From Flavobacteriaceae bacterium (GTDB lineage: Bacteria; Bacteroidota; Bacteroidia; Flavobacteriales; Flavobacteriaceae): DNA of 55,384 nt. The stretch is from the NCBI GenBank assembly GCA_017856235.1, contig JAFMFH010000005.1:1-55384 (forward strand), written 5' to 3'. Position numbers and translations under genes: made by a program. This document shows positions 45,765 to 54,581 of this stretch, piece after piece (position 1 is the stretch's first letter; each line of letters opens with the position of its first letter). The notes beneath the pieces are model-generated. The model did no database searches. It saw only the letters and a list, made by a program, of their open reading frames with translations, and was not told the origin of the DNA.

Positions 45765-48700
45765 CTATACTTTTTTACTATTAGTTACCTTAACTTGATA
45801 TAAAACATTAGGTTTTGTTCCTATACTCTCAAGGAGTCTGTATGCTCTATCTTTTTGATTTAATTCAGAAATTTTACTGTCTTTATCATTGATATCTCCA
45901 AAAACAATTGCACCATCACTACATGCGTTTGAACATGCTGTTTGGAATTCTCCATCCACAACTCTTCTACCATCTTTTTTTGCATCAAGTATAGTTTTCT
46001 GAGTCATTTGGATACAAAGAGAACATTTTTCCATTACACCTCTTCCCCTAACATTTACATCAGGATTTAGAACCATTCTTCCAAGATCGTTATTCATATT
46101 ATAGTCAAATTCATCATTTTCTGCATATGCAAACCAATTGAATCTTCTAACTTTATATGGGCAATTATTTGCACAATAACGAGTTCCCACACATCTATTA
46201 TAGGCCATCTGATTTTGTCCTTGTCGACCATGAGATGTAGCAGCAACAGGACATACAGTTTCACATGGAGCATGGTTACAATGTTGACACATTACTGGTT
46301 GAAAAACTACCTTAGGATTTTCAGCAGCAGTTTCCAATTTAGTTTGGGTAGCCCTATATTCTCTAAATCCAGATGTTCCTTCTTTGGCTTTTACATCTCC
46401 TTCAAAAGTATCCTCAGATGAAAAATACCTATCAATTCGAAGCCAGTGCATATCTCTTGACTTACGTACTTCTTCTTTACCAACAACTGGAACATTATTT
46501 TCTGCATGACAAGCAATAACACATGCACCACATCCATTACACGCATTTAAATCAATAGATAAGTTAAAGTGGTGACCTGTGGATCTATCAAATTCTCTCC
46601 AAATATCAACTTCTTTTGATGTAACTTTTGTCTCAATATGATTTTTAGATACCATAACAGTAGGATTCCAATAAGACTTTTCTTTAGAGTTATATGTATC
46701 GATATCAGTTTCTTTAATAATTTCATCTCTACCCATCATAGTATTATGTAGCTGAATACATGCAAACTCATGATCACCTTTTACCTTGGAAATACTAATC
46801 GTTTGAGTTTTAGAGAAGTTATTATAAAAGGTATATGCATTAACACCTACTTTCATAACATCTTTCATACCTTCAGTTTTTCCGTATCCAAATGCTAGAC
46901 CGACAGTTCCATTTGTTTGACCAGGTTGAATTAAAACAGGAACTTTTAATTGATTCTTACCGTCAGAAATATTAGCATAACTACCATTTAAAGCACCGTT
47001 CGAAACATTATAATTTTTCAAACCAAGTTTATTTGCATCAGAAGCTGACATAGTTAAATAATTATCCCAAGAAACTCTAGTTATTGGATCAGGAAACTCC
47101 TGAAGCCATGGATTAGAGGATTGTGAACCATCTCCTATTCCAGTTTTAGAGTAAAGAACAAGAGAAAATTCTTCAGAACTATCTTCACTTGTTGAAGAAA
47201 TACTAGAAGATAACTTTCTAGGTCTTAAATTAAAACTTGTAAAATCATTATAAAAACCATCTTGTAAAGATTTACCCCATGTTTTACCTTTAAGAATATT
47301 ATTTTGCCAATTTGACTTGATTCTTTCATAAAAATTTTCATTTGACCCTAAAAGCTTTAAGAAAAAGTCCTGAAATTGAATTGTATCAAAAAGAGGTCTA
47401 ATTGTAGGCTGAGCTAGTAAAAAATTACCTTTTTTAAACTCGTAATCTCCCCAAGACTCTAAATAATTGTTAGAGGCTGCAACATACATAGCAGACTTTG
47501 CTGTCTCATCTTCTTTTTCAGAGAATACAAGTGAGAACTCGAGATTTTGAAAAGATTGTTTGACTGATTCTGAATTTGGAAGTGAATAAAGTGGATTTAC
47601 ACCTGATGTAATAACTCCAGAGATTTTACCTGAATTTAATTCAGAGATAAATTCACTCAATTCAAAATTATTACCTTTTCTAATCAATCTTGGATTATTT
47701 ATATCTATAGCTTCAGAATTAATGGACCTATTTATTTGAAGAATTAGTTCTTGAACTTCAACATCGTCAACTCCTGATACAACAACTGATTTATTTGGTG
47801 AGCTAAGAATTCTTTCAATTGATAGGTCAATATATTTATCAATTTCTGGTGTCAGAGAGCCATTTAAATCGACACTACCTGTTATTCTAGAATGAATCCT
47901 TGAAATAATTTTTTTTAGCTGACTAGGCTTAGCAGGTACTCTATCATCAGCATTTGAACCAGTTAACGTCATGTTGGATTCAAATTGAAGATGGTATGAC
48001 ATTGTTTTATTATTAGATTTATCTGGAACTCTTGTCTTGGTATATCCAGCAGAATATCCTCCACCCTGCCAATCAGATAAAAAATCAGCATCAATTGAGA
48101 TAATATTTTCAGCTTTTGAAAAATCATAATCAGCCATTGCTCTTATACCATATATATTTTCAAAGGCATCTAAAACTGTTGAATCTGAAATAGTATCATA
48201 GATCACATGACTTACATTGGGATACTCATCTAAAAGTTCATTTATAATATTATTTGTAGTAGGGCTTGGGTATGTCTGAGTTAGTAATACAACTTTTTTC
48301 TTTTGATCTTTAAAGTTTTGCAAGCTCACTTTTACAAGGTTAATCATTGTGTCCCAGTCAGTGTATTCTCCAGAAATCTTTGGACCTTGAATTCTATTAG
48401 CATCATATAGAGATAATACTGAGGCATGAACCCTTGCATTAGCATCTCCAAAGCTTGAAGCATCTCTGTTACTCTCAATTTTGATTGGCCTTCCTTCTCT
48501 AGTTTTAACTAAAATACTGCTGAAGTCGTTACCATCAGCAATAGTTGTTGCATAGTAATTAGCAACACCGGGAATTATTTGCTCAGGCTGAACAACATAA
48601 GGAACAGATTTAATTACAGGTCCTTCACAACCTGCTAATGCAGCTGCTGCTGAACTAAAACCAACATACTTTAAAAAATCTCTTCTTGAGGCACCATCAT

Positions 48701-48821
48701 TTTCTTGTTTTGAGTTAACAGGAAGTTTCTCAACAAATTCATTATTTTCAAGTCCCTCAACTATAGTACTTTCACTATTTAGCTGCTCAATTCCTTTCCA
48801 ATATAATTTTTTACTTTTCAT
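45765..48821 (-). CDS. actB: Alternative Complex III subunit ActB (molybdopterin-like plus iron-sulfur)
   Basis: About 1018 residues from the ATG at 48821; a longer frame from 48857 would overlap actA by 35 bases and is rejected. It has the unusual early segment KLYWKGIEQLN, a Tat motif SRRDFLKYVGF running into a lipobox (LAGC), a molybdopterin-oxidoreductase-like domain without evident cofactor motifs, and a C-terminal domain with four Cys groups (CNGCGACVIAC; CQHCNHAPCETVCP; CVGTRYCANNCP; CSLC...CSNACSDGA) expected to hold three 4Fe-4S and one 3Fe-4S clusters. It relays electrons from quinol to the hemes. Confidence 0.95.
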   Translation of the reverse strand: MKSKKLYWKGIEQLNSESTIVEGLENNEFVEKLPVNSKQENDGASRRDFLKYVGFSSAAAALAGCEGPVIKSVPYVVQPEQIIPGVANYYATTIADGNDFSSILVKTREGRPIKIESNRDASSFGDANARVHASVLSLYDANRIQGPKISGEYTDWDTMINLVKVSLQNFKDQKKKVVLLTQTYPSPTTNNIINELLDEYPNVSHVIYDTISDSTVLDAFENIYGIRAMADYDFSKAENIISIDADFLSDWQGGGYSAGYTKTRVPDKSNNKTMSYHLQFESNMTLTGSNADDRVPAKPSQLKKIISRIHSRITGSVDLNGSLTPEIDKYIDLSIERILSSPNKSVVVSGVDDVEVQELILQINRSINSEAIDINNPRLIRKGNNFELSEFISELNSGKISGVITSGVNPLYSLPNSESVKQSFQNLEFSLVFSEKEDETAKSAMYVAASNNYLESWGDYEFKKGNFLLAQPTIRPLFDTIQFQDFFLKLLGSNENFYERIKSNWQNNILKGKTWGKSLQDGFYNDFTSFNLRPRKLSSSISSTSEDSSEEFSLVLYSKTGIGDGSQSSNPWLQEFPDPITRVSWDNYLTMSASDANKLGLKNYNVSNGALNGSYANISDGKNQLKVPVLIQPGQTNGTVGLAFGYGKTEGMKDVMKVGVNAYTFYNNFSKTQTISISKVKGDHEFACIQLHNTMMGRDEIIKETDIDTYNSKEKSYWNPTVMVSKNHIETKVTSKEVDIWREFDRSTGHHFNLSIDLNACNGCGACVIACHAENNVPVVGKEEVRKSRDMHWLRIDRYFSSEDTFEGDVKAKEGTSGFREYRATQTKLETAAENPKVVFQPVMCQHCNHAPCETVCPVAATSHGRQGQNQMAYNRCVGTRYCANNCPYKVRRFNWFAYAENDEFDYNMNNDLGRMVLNPDVNVRGRGVMEKCSLCIQMTQKTILDAKKDGRRVVDGEFQTACSNACSDGAIVFGDINDKDSKISELNQKDRAYRLLESIGTKPNVLYQVKVTNSKKV

Positions 48822-48822
48822 T

Positions 48823-50100
48823 TTAATAGTGACATTTTGCACACTCAATTCCCCCAAGTTGTGCTACAGTTAATTTTTCAACACCATATTTTTTTGAAAG
48901 CTCTTCATGAATTCTTTGGTAGTATTCATTATTCTTATCAACATTACTCTCCCTATGGCAATCAATACACCATCCCATAGTTAACGGAGAATACTGATAC
49001 ATAATTTCCATCTCTTCTACAGGTCCATGACATGTTTGACATTCTATTTTTGCAACTTGTGCATGCTGAGCGTGATTGAAGTATACAAAATCCGGAAGAT
49101 TGTGAATTCTAACCCATTTAACTGGTTTTGTATTACCCGTATACACTTGATTCTGTTCATCCCATCCTACAGCACTGTAAAGTTTTTTTATTTCATTAGT
49201 GTAAAAGTCTCTGGTATATCCATTTTCAAGATCTTCCTCACCGTTATATTCAGCAATATACTCATGACAATTCATACATACATTCAATGAAGGTATACCA
49301 GAATGTTTTGAAACTCTTGCAGAAGAATGGCAATACTTACATTCAATTTGATTTGCTCCAGCATGTATTTTATGTGAGTAATGAATTGGTTGAATTGGAG
49401 CGTAACCTTGATCAATTCCAACTTGCATAAGATATCCATAGGTAAAATATGCACTTGATAGTAAAAATCCTATAACCAAAATAAAAATCAAAAATTGATT
49501 TTTAACAATTGTTTGCCATAAAGGTGTAATATTTCTTTTTGTATCTGTTTCAATTTTTAAGCCACTTGCATTAGCAATCTTTATAAGTGTCCTTTGAACT
49601 AGAAAAAGCATTACTATTAGAATAGTAAATATCAGTATGGTAACCGCTAAAATTATATTAAGAGAAATACTTGAACCTTGACTAGAGGACTCAGTATTTA
49701 TAGCAGATGTATTAGTTGGAGGTGGTGGGGTAAAACTTGTATAGGCTAAAATATTATCAATCTGTTCATCTGAGAATTGTGGATAATTTGTCATTACCGC
49801 ACGATTATATTCCTCCCAAATTGCTACAGCTTGAGGGTCACCATCTTTTATCATCTGTGAACCGTTTCTGATCCAACGGTACAACCATTCTTTATCGTAT
49901 TTTTCAGTAACTCCACTTAATGCTGGACCTACTGCCTTTCTGTTGAGTTGATGGCAAGCAGCACAATTAGCATTGAACAAACTTTTTCCAGCCTGAATAT
50001 CTGCCTCTTGTGAAATACTTAGAAAAGGGAAAAGAAGTACTGTTAAAAAAATTCTTTTTATAAGTAGCATTCGCAGGGGGGCAATTAAATTTTTGATCAT
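48823..50100 (-). CDS. actA: Alternative Complex III subunit ActA, multiheme cytochrome c
   Basis: About 425 residues with six CxxCH sites: one (CAACH) in an N-terminal monoheme domain after the signal peptide, then two membrane helices, then five in the C-terminal half (CKYCH, CMNCH, CQTCH, CIDCH, CAKCH, the last at the very end). The classical ActA of Rhodothermus is pentaheme, so the extra N-terminal domain could pass electrons to the oxidase. Start choice: GTG at 50124, ATG at 50100 and ATG at 50070 are all in frame; the last gives the cleanest signal peptide (MLLIKRIFLTVLLFPFLSISQ), the GTG is closest to the promoter. First gene of the ACIII-oxidase operon. Confidence 0.93.
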   Translation of the reverse strand: MIKNLIAPLRMLLIKRIFLTVLLFPFLSISQEADIQAGKSLFNANCAACHQLNRKAVGPALSGVTEKYDKEWLYRWIRNGSQMIKDGDPQAVAIWEEYNRAVMTNYPQFSDEQIDNILAYTSFTPPPPTNTSAINTESSSQGSSISLNIILAVTILIFTILIVMLFLVQRTLIKIANASGLKIETDTKRNITPLWQTIVKNQFLIFILVIGFLLSSAYFTYGYLMQVGIDQGYAPIQPIHYSHKIHAGANQIECKYCHSSARVSKHSGIPSLNVCMNCHEYIAEYNGEEDLENGYTRDFYTNEIKKLYSAVGWDEQNQVYTGNTKPVKWVRIHNLPDFVYFNHAQHAQVAKIECQTCHGPVEEMEIMYQYSPLTMGWCIDCHRESNVDKNNEYYQRIHEELSKKYGVEKLTVAQLGGIECAKCHY

Positions 50101-50137
50101 TATGTTAAAGTGTTTTAAAACCACTTTTTTAACAGCA

Positions 50138-50145
50138 CAAATTTA
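50138..50145 (-). promoter_or_regulatory. -7 promoter element for the ACIII-oxidase operon
   Basis: The minus strand reads TAAATTTG, a perfect TAnnTTTG. Distances to possible actA starts are 13 (GTG 50124), 37 (ATG 50100) and 67 bases (ATG 50070). It drives actABCDEF-coxBA, about 11 kb without a visible internal terminator. Confidence 0.6.
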
Positions 50146-50229
50146 CATCATAAACACCATTTTAAAAACTCTAAAATGAACAATTATTTAATTTATAATG
50201 ATTCTAAATAAGATATAAGTGCAATTTGT

Positions 50230-50237
50230 TAAATTTG
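50230..50237 (+). promoter_or_regulatory. -7 promoter element for the SPOR-domain gene
   Basis: TAAATTTG is a perfect TAnnTTTG ending 12 bases before the ATG at 50250, the same distance as at prs. Confidence 0.6.
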
Positions 50238-50249
50238 ATAAAATTAGTG

Positions 50250-50630
50250 ATGGAAAAGTTTAGATTTTTAACAGTTATATTCCTATTATCATTTTCAATC
50301 TGGAACATTTCTGCTCAAGATGAAGATGTTTTTTATGGTGATTCATTAACTAAAAAATTCTTTAAGATCAAAAAAGATTTTAGCAAAAGAAATTTTGAGT
50401 CAAGCTATTACACAATTCAAATATTTTATGGCAGTCTGAATGAAGCAGATTCAATTTACAATGATTTTAAATTAAACTATGAAGACATTGAGTCTAAACT
50501 AATATTTGAGACCCCAAATTATAAAGTAAGAATAGGTAAATATAAGGACATAAATGTTGCAGCTCAAAACCTCGAGAAAATTAGGAGGATTTACCCTGGA
50601 TCTTTTATTATAAAACTCTCTGGTTTATAA
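50250..50630 (+). CDS. Exported SPOR-domain protein
   Basis: 126 residues from the ATG at 50250: a signal peptide (LTVIFLLSFSIWNISAQ), a charged spacer, and a C-terminal SPOR domain (about 60-126) with YYTIQIFYGSLNEADSIYNDF and YKVRIGKYKDINVAAQNLEKI. SPOR domains bind denuded glycan strands of peptidoglycan at division sites. An in-frame TTG at 50226 lies upstream of the promoter element and is rejected. It is divergent from actA and its end overlaps infB by 6 bases; a SPOR gene between infB and the ACIII operon is usual in flavobacteria. Confidence 0.88.
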   Translation: MEKFRFLTVIFLLSFSIWNISAQDEDVFYGDSLTKKFFKIKKDFSKRNFESSYYTIQIFYGSLNEADSIYNDFKLNYEDIESKLIFETPNYKVRIGKYKDINVAAQNLEKIRRIYPGSFIIKLSGL

Positions 50631-53126
50631 TTTTTTCTTCACAGCAATTTCTTGATAGCATTTAATTAAGTCACCCACTTCAAGATCATTAAAATCATTT
50701 ATTTGTATACCACAATCATATCCTTTAGCAACTTCCTTTACGTCATCTTTAAATCTTTTTAAAGAGAGTAATTTACCATCAAATACTTGTTCATCGCCTC
50801 TTAAAACCTTAACACTTGCATTTCTAATAATCTTTCCTGAGGTAACCATACAACCAGCAATTGTTCCAATTCTTGAAATCTTAAAAATGTCTCTAACCTC
50901 AGCTTCACCAGTATTTTCTTCTTTCATTTCAGGAGAAAGCATTCCTTCCATTGCATCTTTTAAATCATTAATTGCATCATATATAATTGAATATGATCTG
51001 ATGTCAATTTGTTCTTTATCAGAAAGTTTTCGTGCACTCTGAGTTGGTTTAACATTAAATCCTATAATTACAGCATCAGAAGCTGAAGCAAGAAGTACAT
51101 CTGACTCAGTAATTGCACCAACAGCTTTAAAAATAATATTAACTTGAATCTCTTCAGTAGAGAGGTTTTGAAAAGAATCTGTTAACGCCTCAACTGAACC
51201 ATCAACATCACCTTTAATTATAACATTGAATTCTTGGAAGTCTCCAATCGCTATTCTTCTTCCAATCTCATCAAGTGTTAAATGTTTTTGTGTTCTTACA
51301 CTTTGTTCTCTAACAAGTTGAGTTCTTTTAGCTGCAATTTGTTTTGCTTCTTTCTCATCTTCTAAAACCTTAAACTGATCTCCAGCTTGAGGGGCGCCAT
51401 CTAGACCTAATACTGAGACAGGAGTTGAGGGTTTAGCAACTTCTAAAGAATTTCCACTCTCATCAAACATAGCCTTAACTTTTCCGCTTGTCTTTCCTGC
51501 TAAGATGTAATCTCCTATTCTAAGTGAACCATTTTGGACAAGGACTGTTGAAACATATCCCCTTCCTTTATCAAGGTAGGCTTCAAGAATAGCTCCAGAT
51601 GATAATCTGTTTGGATTTGCCTTTAGATCCATTATTTCTGCTTCGAGAATAACTTTTTCAAGAAGTTCATCTATGCCGGTACCACTTATGGCAGATATAT
51701 CTTGTGATTGAATTTTACCACCCCAATCTTCTACAATTAAATTCATAGATGCTAAAGATTCTTTAACTTTTTCAGGATTAGCCCCTTCTTTATCAATTTT
51801 ATTAATTGCAAAAATAATAGGAACACCTCCAGCTTGAGCATGACTGATAGCCTCTTTAGTTTGTGGCATAATGTTATCATCTGCTGCTATAACAACAATT
51901 ACTATATCTGTTATTTGAGCACCTCTTGCCCTCATAGCAGTAAAAGCTTCATGACCAGGTGTATCAAGGAAAGTAATTTTTTTTGAATTTACAGATACAG
52001 AATATGCCCCTATATGTTGTGTGATTCCACCAGATTCATCATCTACTACTGAAGATTTTCTTATATAATCAAGTAAAGAAGTCTTTCCATGATCTACATG
52101 ACCCATTACAGTTACAATTGGAGGTCTTTCCCTAAGGTTCTCTAAATCATCTTCTGCTTGGAGCTCTTCTTTCTTTTCTTCAATATCAGTTTTTACAAAA
52201 TCTAGCTCAAATCCAAACTCGTCGGCAACCACTGATAGAGTTTCTGCATCTAGTCTCTGGTTCATTGTTACCATAATTCCAAGACTCATACATGCAGATA
52301 TTATATCATTTGAAGTAATCTCCATTAAAGTAGCAATCTCTCCAACTGTAATAAATTCTGTGATTTTTATAATCTTACTTTCTTCAGCTTGTTGAGCTAA
52401 CTCTTCGTCACTTTTCAGTTTATGTTGATCTCTTTTATCTTTTCTGTATTTAGCTCCCTTAGACTTTGAAGATTTACCTTGAAGTTTTTCTAGAGTCTCC
52501 CTAATTTGTTTTTGAATTTCGTCATCAGTTGGTTCAACTTTTTGATTTAAATTTTTTGATTTATTATCCTTACTAAATTTATTAGCAAAATCTTTAGGCT
52601 GAGAAACATCTTTACTAATTCTTTTTCTTCTTCTTTTCTTGGATTCTTCAACTTGATCTTCTTTTTTCTTTATTGAATCTAAATCAATGACCTCACCTGT
52701 CTTTTTTAATCCAGTTAATTTTTGAAAATTTGTTTGAATTTTTGCTGAATCTACAGAATCATTTTTTTCTTCTTCTTTCTCAAACTTTTCTTGGACAGGG
52801 TCAGAAATATCAGTTTTAGATTCAGTTTCTTCTGAAGTTTCTTCTACAATATTTAATGTTTCAAGAGTTTTTTCTTCAATTTGTTCTTCAATAATTTGCT
52901 TTTCCTCAAGCTCTTTTTTCTTTTGAGTATTGATTTCTTCAAGCTTATCTTTATCTGACTTATCAGTTTGAAACTCTGTAAGAAGAAGCTTATAGGTTTC
53001 TTCATCTATCTTAGAGTTTGGCCTTGGTTCAATGATGATTTTTTTTGAATTAAGGAATTCAATAGCTCTATCTAAGGAGATATTTAATTCTTTTAAAACT
53101 TTATTTAACCTTATAGGTATCGACAT
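50625..53126 (-). CDS. infB: Translation initiation factor IF-2
   Basis: Brings initiator tRNA to the 30S subunit. 833 residues: an N-terminal IF2-N domain (about 1-55), a long Lys/Glu-rich disordered linker (about 60-240), a second IF2-N-like domain (about 245-310), then the G domain with GHVDHGKTSLLDYIRK, DTPGHEAFTAMRARG and NKIDK, followed by domains II, III and IV. Starts 5 bases after the nusA stop; nusA-infB is one transcription unit. Confidence 0.97.
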   Translation of the reverse strand: MSIPIRLNKVLKELNISLDRAIEFLNSKKIIIEPRPNSKIDEETYKLLLTEFQTDKSDKDKLEEINTQKKKELEEKQIIEEQIEEKTLETLNIVEETSEETESKTDISDPVQEKFEKEEEKNDSVDSAKIQTNFQKLTGLKKTGEVIDLDSIKKKEDQVEESKKRRRKRISKDVSQPKDFANKFSKDNKSKNLNQKVEPTDDEIQKQIRETLEKLQGKSSKSKGAKYRKDKRDQHKLKSDEELAQQAEESKIIKITEFITVGEIATLMEITSNDIISACMSLGIMVTMNQRLDAETLSVVADEFGFELDFVKTDIEEKKEELQAEDDLENLRERPPIVTVMGHVDHGKTSLLDYIRKSSVVDDESGGITQHIGAYSVSVNSKKITFLDTPGHEAFTAMRARGAQITDIVIVVIAADDNIMPQTKEAISHAQAGGVPIIFAINKIDKEGANPEKVKESLASMNLIVEDWGGKIQSQDISAISGTGIDELLEKVILEAEIMDLKANPNRLSSGAILEAYLDKGRGYVSTVLVQNGSLRIGDYILAGKTSGKVKAMFDESGNSLEVAKPSTPVSVLGLDGAPQAGDQFKVLEDEKEAKQIAAKRTQLVREQSVRTQKHLTLDEIGRRIAIGDFQEFNVIIKGDVDGSVEALTDSFQNLSTEEIQVNIIFKAVGAITESDVLLASASDAVIIGFNVKPTQSARKLSDKEQIDIRSYSIIYDAINDLKDAMEGMLSPEMKEENTGEAEVRDIFKISRIGTIAGCMVTSGKIIRNASVKVLRGDEQVFDGKLLSLKRFKDDVKEVAKGYDCGIQINDFNDLEVGDLIKCYQEIAVKKKL

Positions 53127-53131
53127 ATTAT

Positions 53132-54364
53132 TTAATCTTCAAATTCTTCTTTTAAAATTTTTAAAACATCTTTTACTGTTTCTTCTTCAAGATCAGTTCT
53201 TTTGATAAGATCCTCTGCACTCAACTCAAGGACACTTTTTGCAGTGTCTAATCCAACTTTTCTAAATTCCTCAATCACCCAAGCATCAATTTCATCCTTA
53301 AACTCTTTAAGTTCTACATCTTCTTCTGCCCCTTCTCTGTAAACATCAATTTCATATCCGGTAAGCCTACCTGCTAATCTGATATTATGACCTCCTTTTC
53401 CAATTGCCCTAGAGACTTCATCTGGATTAAGATAAACCTGAACAGTCTTTTTTTCTTCGTCAATATTTAATGAATTAATTTTTGCAGGACTTAATGCTCT
53501 TGTAATATACAACTGAATATTATTCGTATAATTAATGACATCAATATTTTCATTACCAAGCTCTCTTACTATTCCATGTATCCTAGATCCTTTCATTCCA
53601 ACGCAAGCTCCAACGGGATCAATTCTATCATCATATGAGTCAACTGCAACTTTTGCTTTTTCTCCAGGAATCCTTACTGCTTTTTTTATAGTAATTAGAC
53701 CATCAAAAACTTCAGGAATTTCTTGCTCAAACAACTTTTCTAAAAATAGAGGAGATGTTCTAGAAAATATAATTCTAGGTTTATTACCTCTTAACTCAAC
53801 ATTCTCAATAACCCCTCTAACGTTATCACCTTTTCTAAAAAAATCTTTTGGTATCTGCTTATCTTTTGGCATAATCAATTCATTTCCATCGTCATCCAAA
53901 AGGATAACTTCCCTGGCTCTAACATGATGAACTTCAGCAGTAAAAATCTCACCAACTCTGTCTTTAAACTGGTTGTAAATATTATTACTGTCATGCTCAA
54001 AAACTTTTGCTACAAGATTTTGTCTTAGTGCTTGAATAGACCTTCTTCCAAGATCAATTAATTTGAATTCTTCTGAAACCTCTTCACCTACCTCAAAATC
54101 GGGCTCAATTTTTCTTGCTTGAGTTAATTCTATTTCCGCATTTGGATCCTCAACTTCACCGTCTTTAACTACTATTCTGTTCCTCCATATCTCAAGGTCT
54201 CCTTTGTCTGGATTTATAATTATGTCAAAGTTTTCATCTGTTCCAAATTTTCTAGTAAGTGTACTCCTAAAAACTTCCTCGAGAATAACCATTAAAGTTA
54301 CTCTATCTATTAACTTTTCATCTTTGAATTCTGAAAAAGATTCTAATAATGATATATTTTCCAT
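53132..54364 (-). CDS. nusA: Transcription termination/antitermination factor NusA
   Basis: Modulates pausing, intrinsic termination and antitermination by RNA polymerase. 410 residues: N-terminal polymerase-binding domain (about 1-125), S1 domain (about 130-200), two KH domains (about 200-350, with VGACVGMKGSRIHGIVREL and AIGKGGHNIRLAGRL), and a short acidic C-terminus. The start is ATG 54364 (MENISLLESFSEFK); an open frame reaching a TTG at 54433 would translate the terminator hairpin and start inside the promoter element, so it is rejected. rimP, which normally precedes nusA, is not here. Confidence 0.96.
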   Translation of the reverse strand: MENISLLESFSEFKDEKLIDRVTLMVILEEVFRSTLTRKFGTDENFDIIINPDKGDLEIWRNRIVVKDGEVEDPNAEIELTQARKIEPDFEVGEEVSEEFKLIDLGRRSIQALRQNLVAKVFEHDSNNIYNQFKDRVGEIFTAEVHHVRAREVILLDDDGNELIMPKDKQIPKDFFRKGDNVRGVIENVELRGNKPRIIFSRTSPLFLEKLFEQEIPEVFDGLITIKKAVRIPGEKAKVAVDSYDDRIDPVGACVGMKGSRIHGIVRELGNENIDVINYTNNIQLYITRALSPAKINSLNIDEEKKTVQVYLNPDEVSRAIGKGGHNIRLAGRLTGYEIDVYREGAEEDVELKEFKDEIDAWVIEEFRKVGLDTAKSVLELSAEDLIKRTDLEEETVKDVLKILKEEFED

Positions 54365-54380
54365 GTTCTTAAATTTATTT

Positions 54381-54410
54381 AAAAAAAAAGAGGGACATAA
54401 TGTCGCCTCT
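54381..54410 (-). terminator. Intrinsic terminator / candidate attenuator 16 bases upstream of nusA
   Basis: On the minus strand GAGG-C-GACA pairs with TGTC-CCTC (4+4 bp with one bulged C and a three-base loop; one more A-T pair possible at the base), followed by nine T residues at 54389-54381. Only 16 bases separate the T-run from the nusA ATG. It can end the tRNA-Gln transcript, and because a perfect promoter element lies between the tRNA and this hairpin, it also sits in the nusA leader. Confidence 0.75.
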
Positions 54411-54430
54411 GAAACTTTCAAAATGCTTGG

Positions 54431-54438
54431 CAAATTTA
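54431..54438 (-). promoter_or_regulatory. -7 promoter element upstream of the nusA leader
   Basis: The minus strand reads TAAATTTG, a perfect TAnnTTTG, 27 bases downstream of the tRNA-Gln 3' end. Transcription from here would begin near 54425 and meet the terminator hairpin after about 15 bases, giving a leader of about 60 bases, much longer than the other leaders in the window. A second, imperfect element (TAAATTTA, 54370-54377) lies between the T-run and the ATG and could give a terminator-independent start. Confidence 0.55.
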
Positions 54439-54465
54439 TTATAAATTATTGATATAATAAAATTG

Positions 54466-54538
54466 TTGGCCTACTAGGGGTCGAACCTAGACTCTTCTGG
54501 ACCAAAACCAGACGTGTTGCCAGTTACACCATAGGCCA
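54466..54538 (-). tRNA. tRNA-Gln (anticodon UUG)
   Basis: Acceptor TGGCCTA pairs with TAGGCCA, all seven pairs canonical; the anticodon arm is CTGG TTTTGGT CCAG, giving UUG; the T arm contains GGTTCGACCCC. 73 bases; the CCA is not encoded (the tRNA-Leu in this window does encode it). Own promoter element 8 bases upstream. Confidence 0.95.
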
Positions 54539-54546
54539 ATTAGCTG

Positions 54547-54554
54547 CAAATTTA
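54547..54554 (-). promoter_or_regulatory. -7 promoter element for tRNA-Gln
   Basis: The minus strand reads TAAATTTG, a perfect TAnnTTTG, ending 8 bases before the mature tRNA 5' end, in the 43-base gap after the desaturase gene. Confidence 0.7.
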
Positions 54555-54581
54555 AATTATTTTTTACTTTAAAAAATATAT

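Noticed and set aside
38967-50100. ACIII plus oxidase cluster as a new respiratory system
   Set aside because: All subunits match the known Alternative Complex III and aa3 oxidase of Bacteroidota in order and motifs; only details (ActF repeat, ActA heme count) deserve attention.
54365-54433. N-terminal extension of NusA by 23 residues from a TTG
   Set aside because: The TTG is part of a perfect promoter element and the extra codons are the terminator hairpin and T-run; normal NusA begins at the ATG at 54364.
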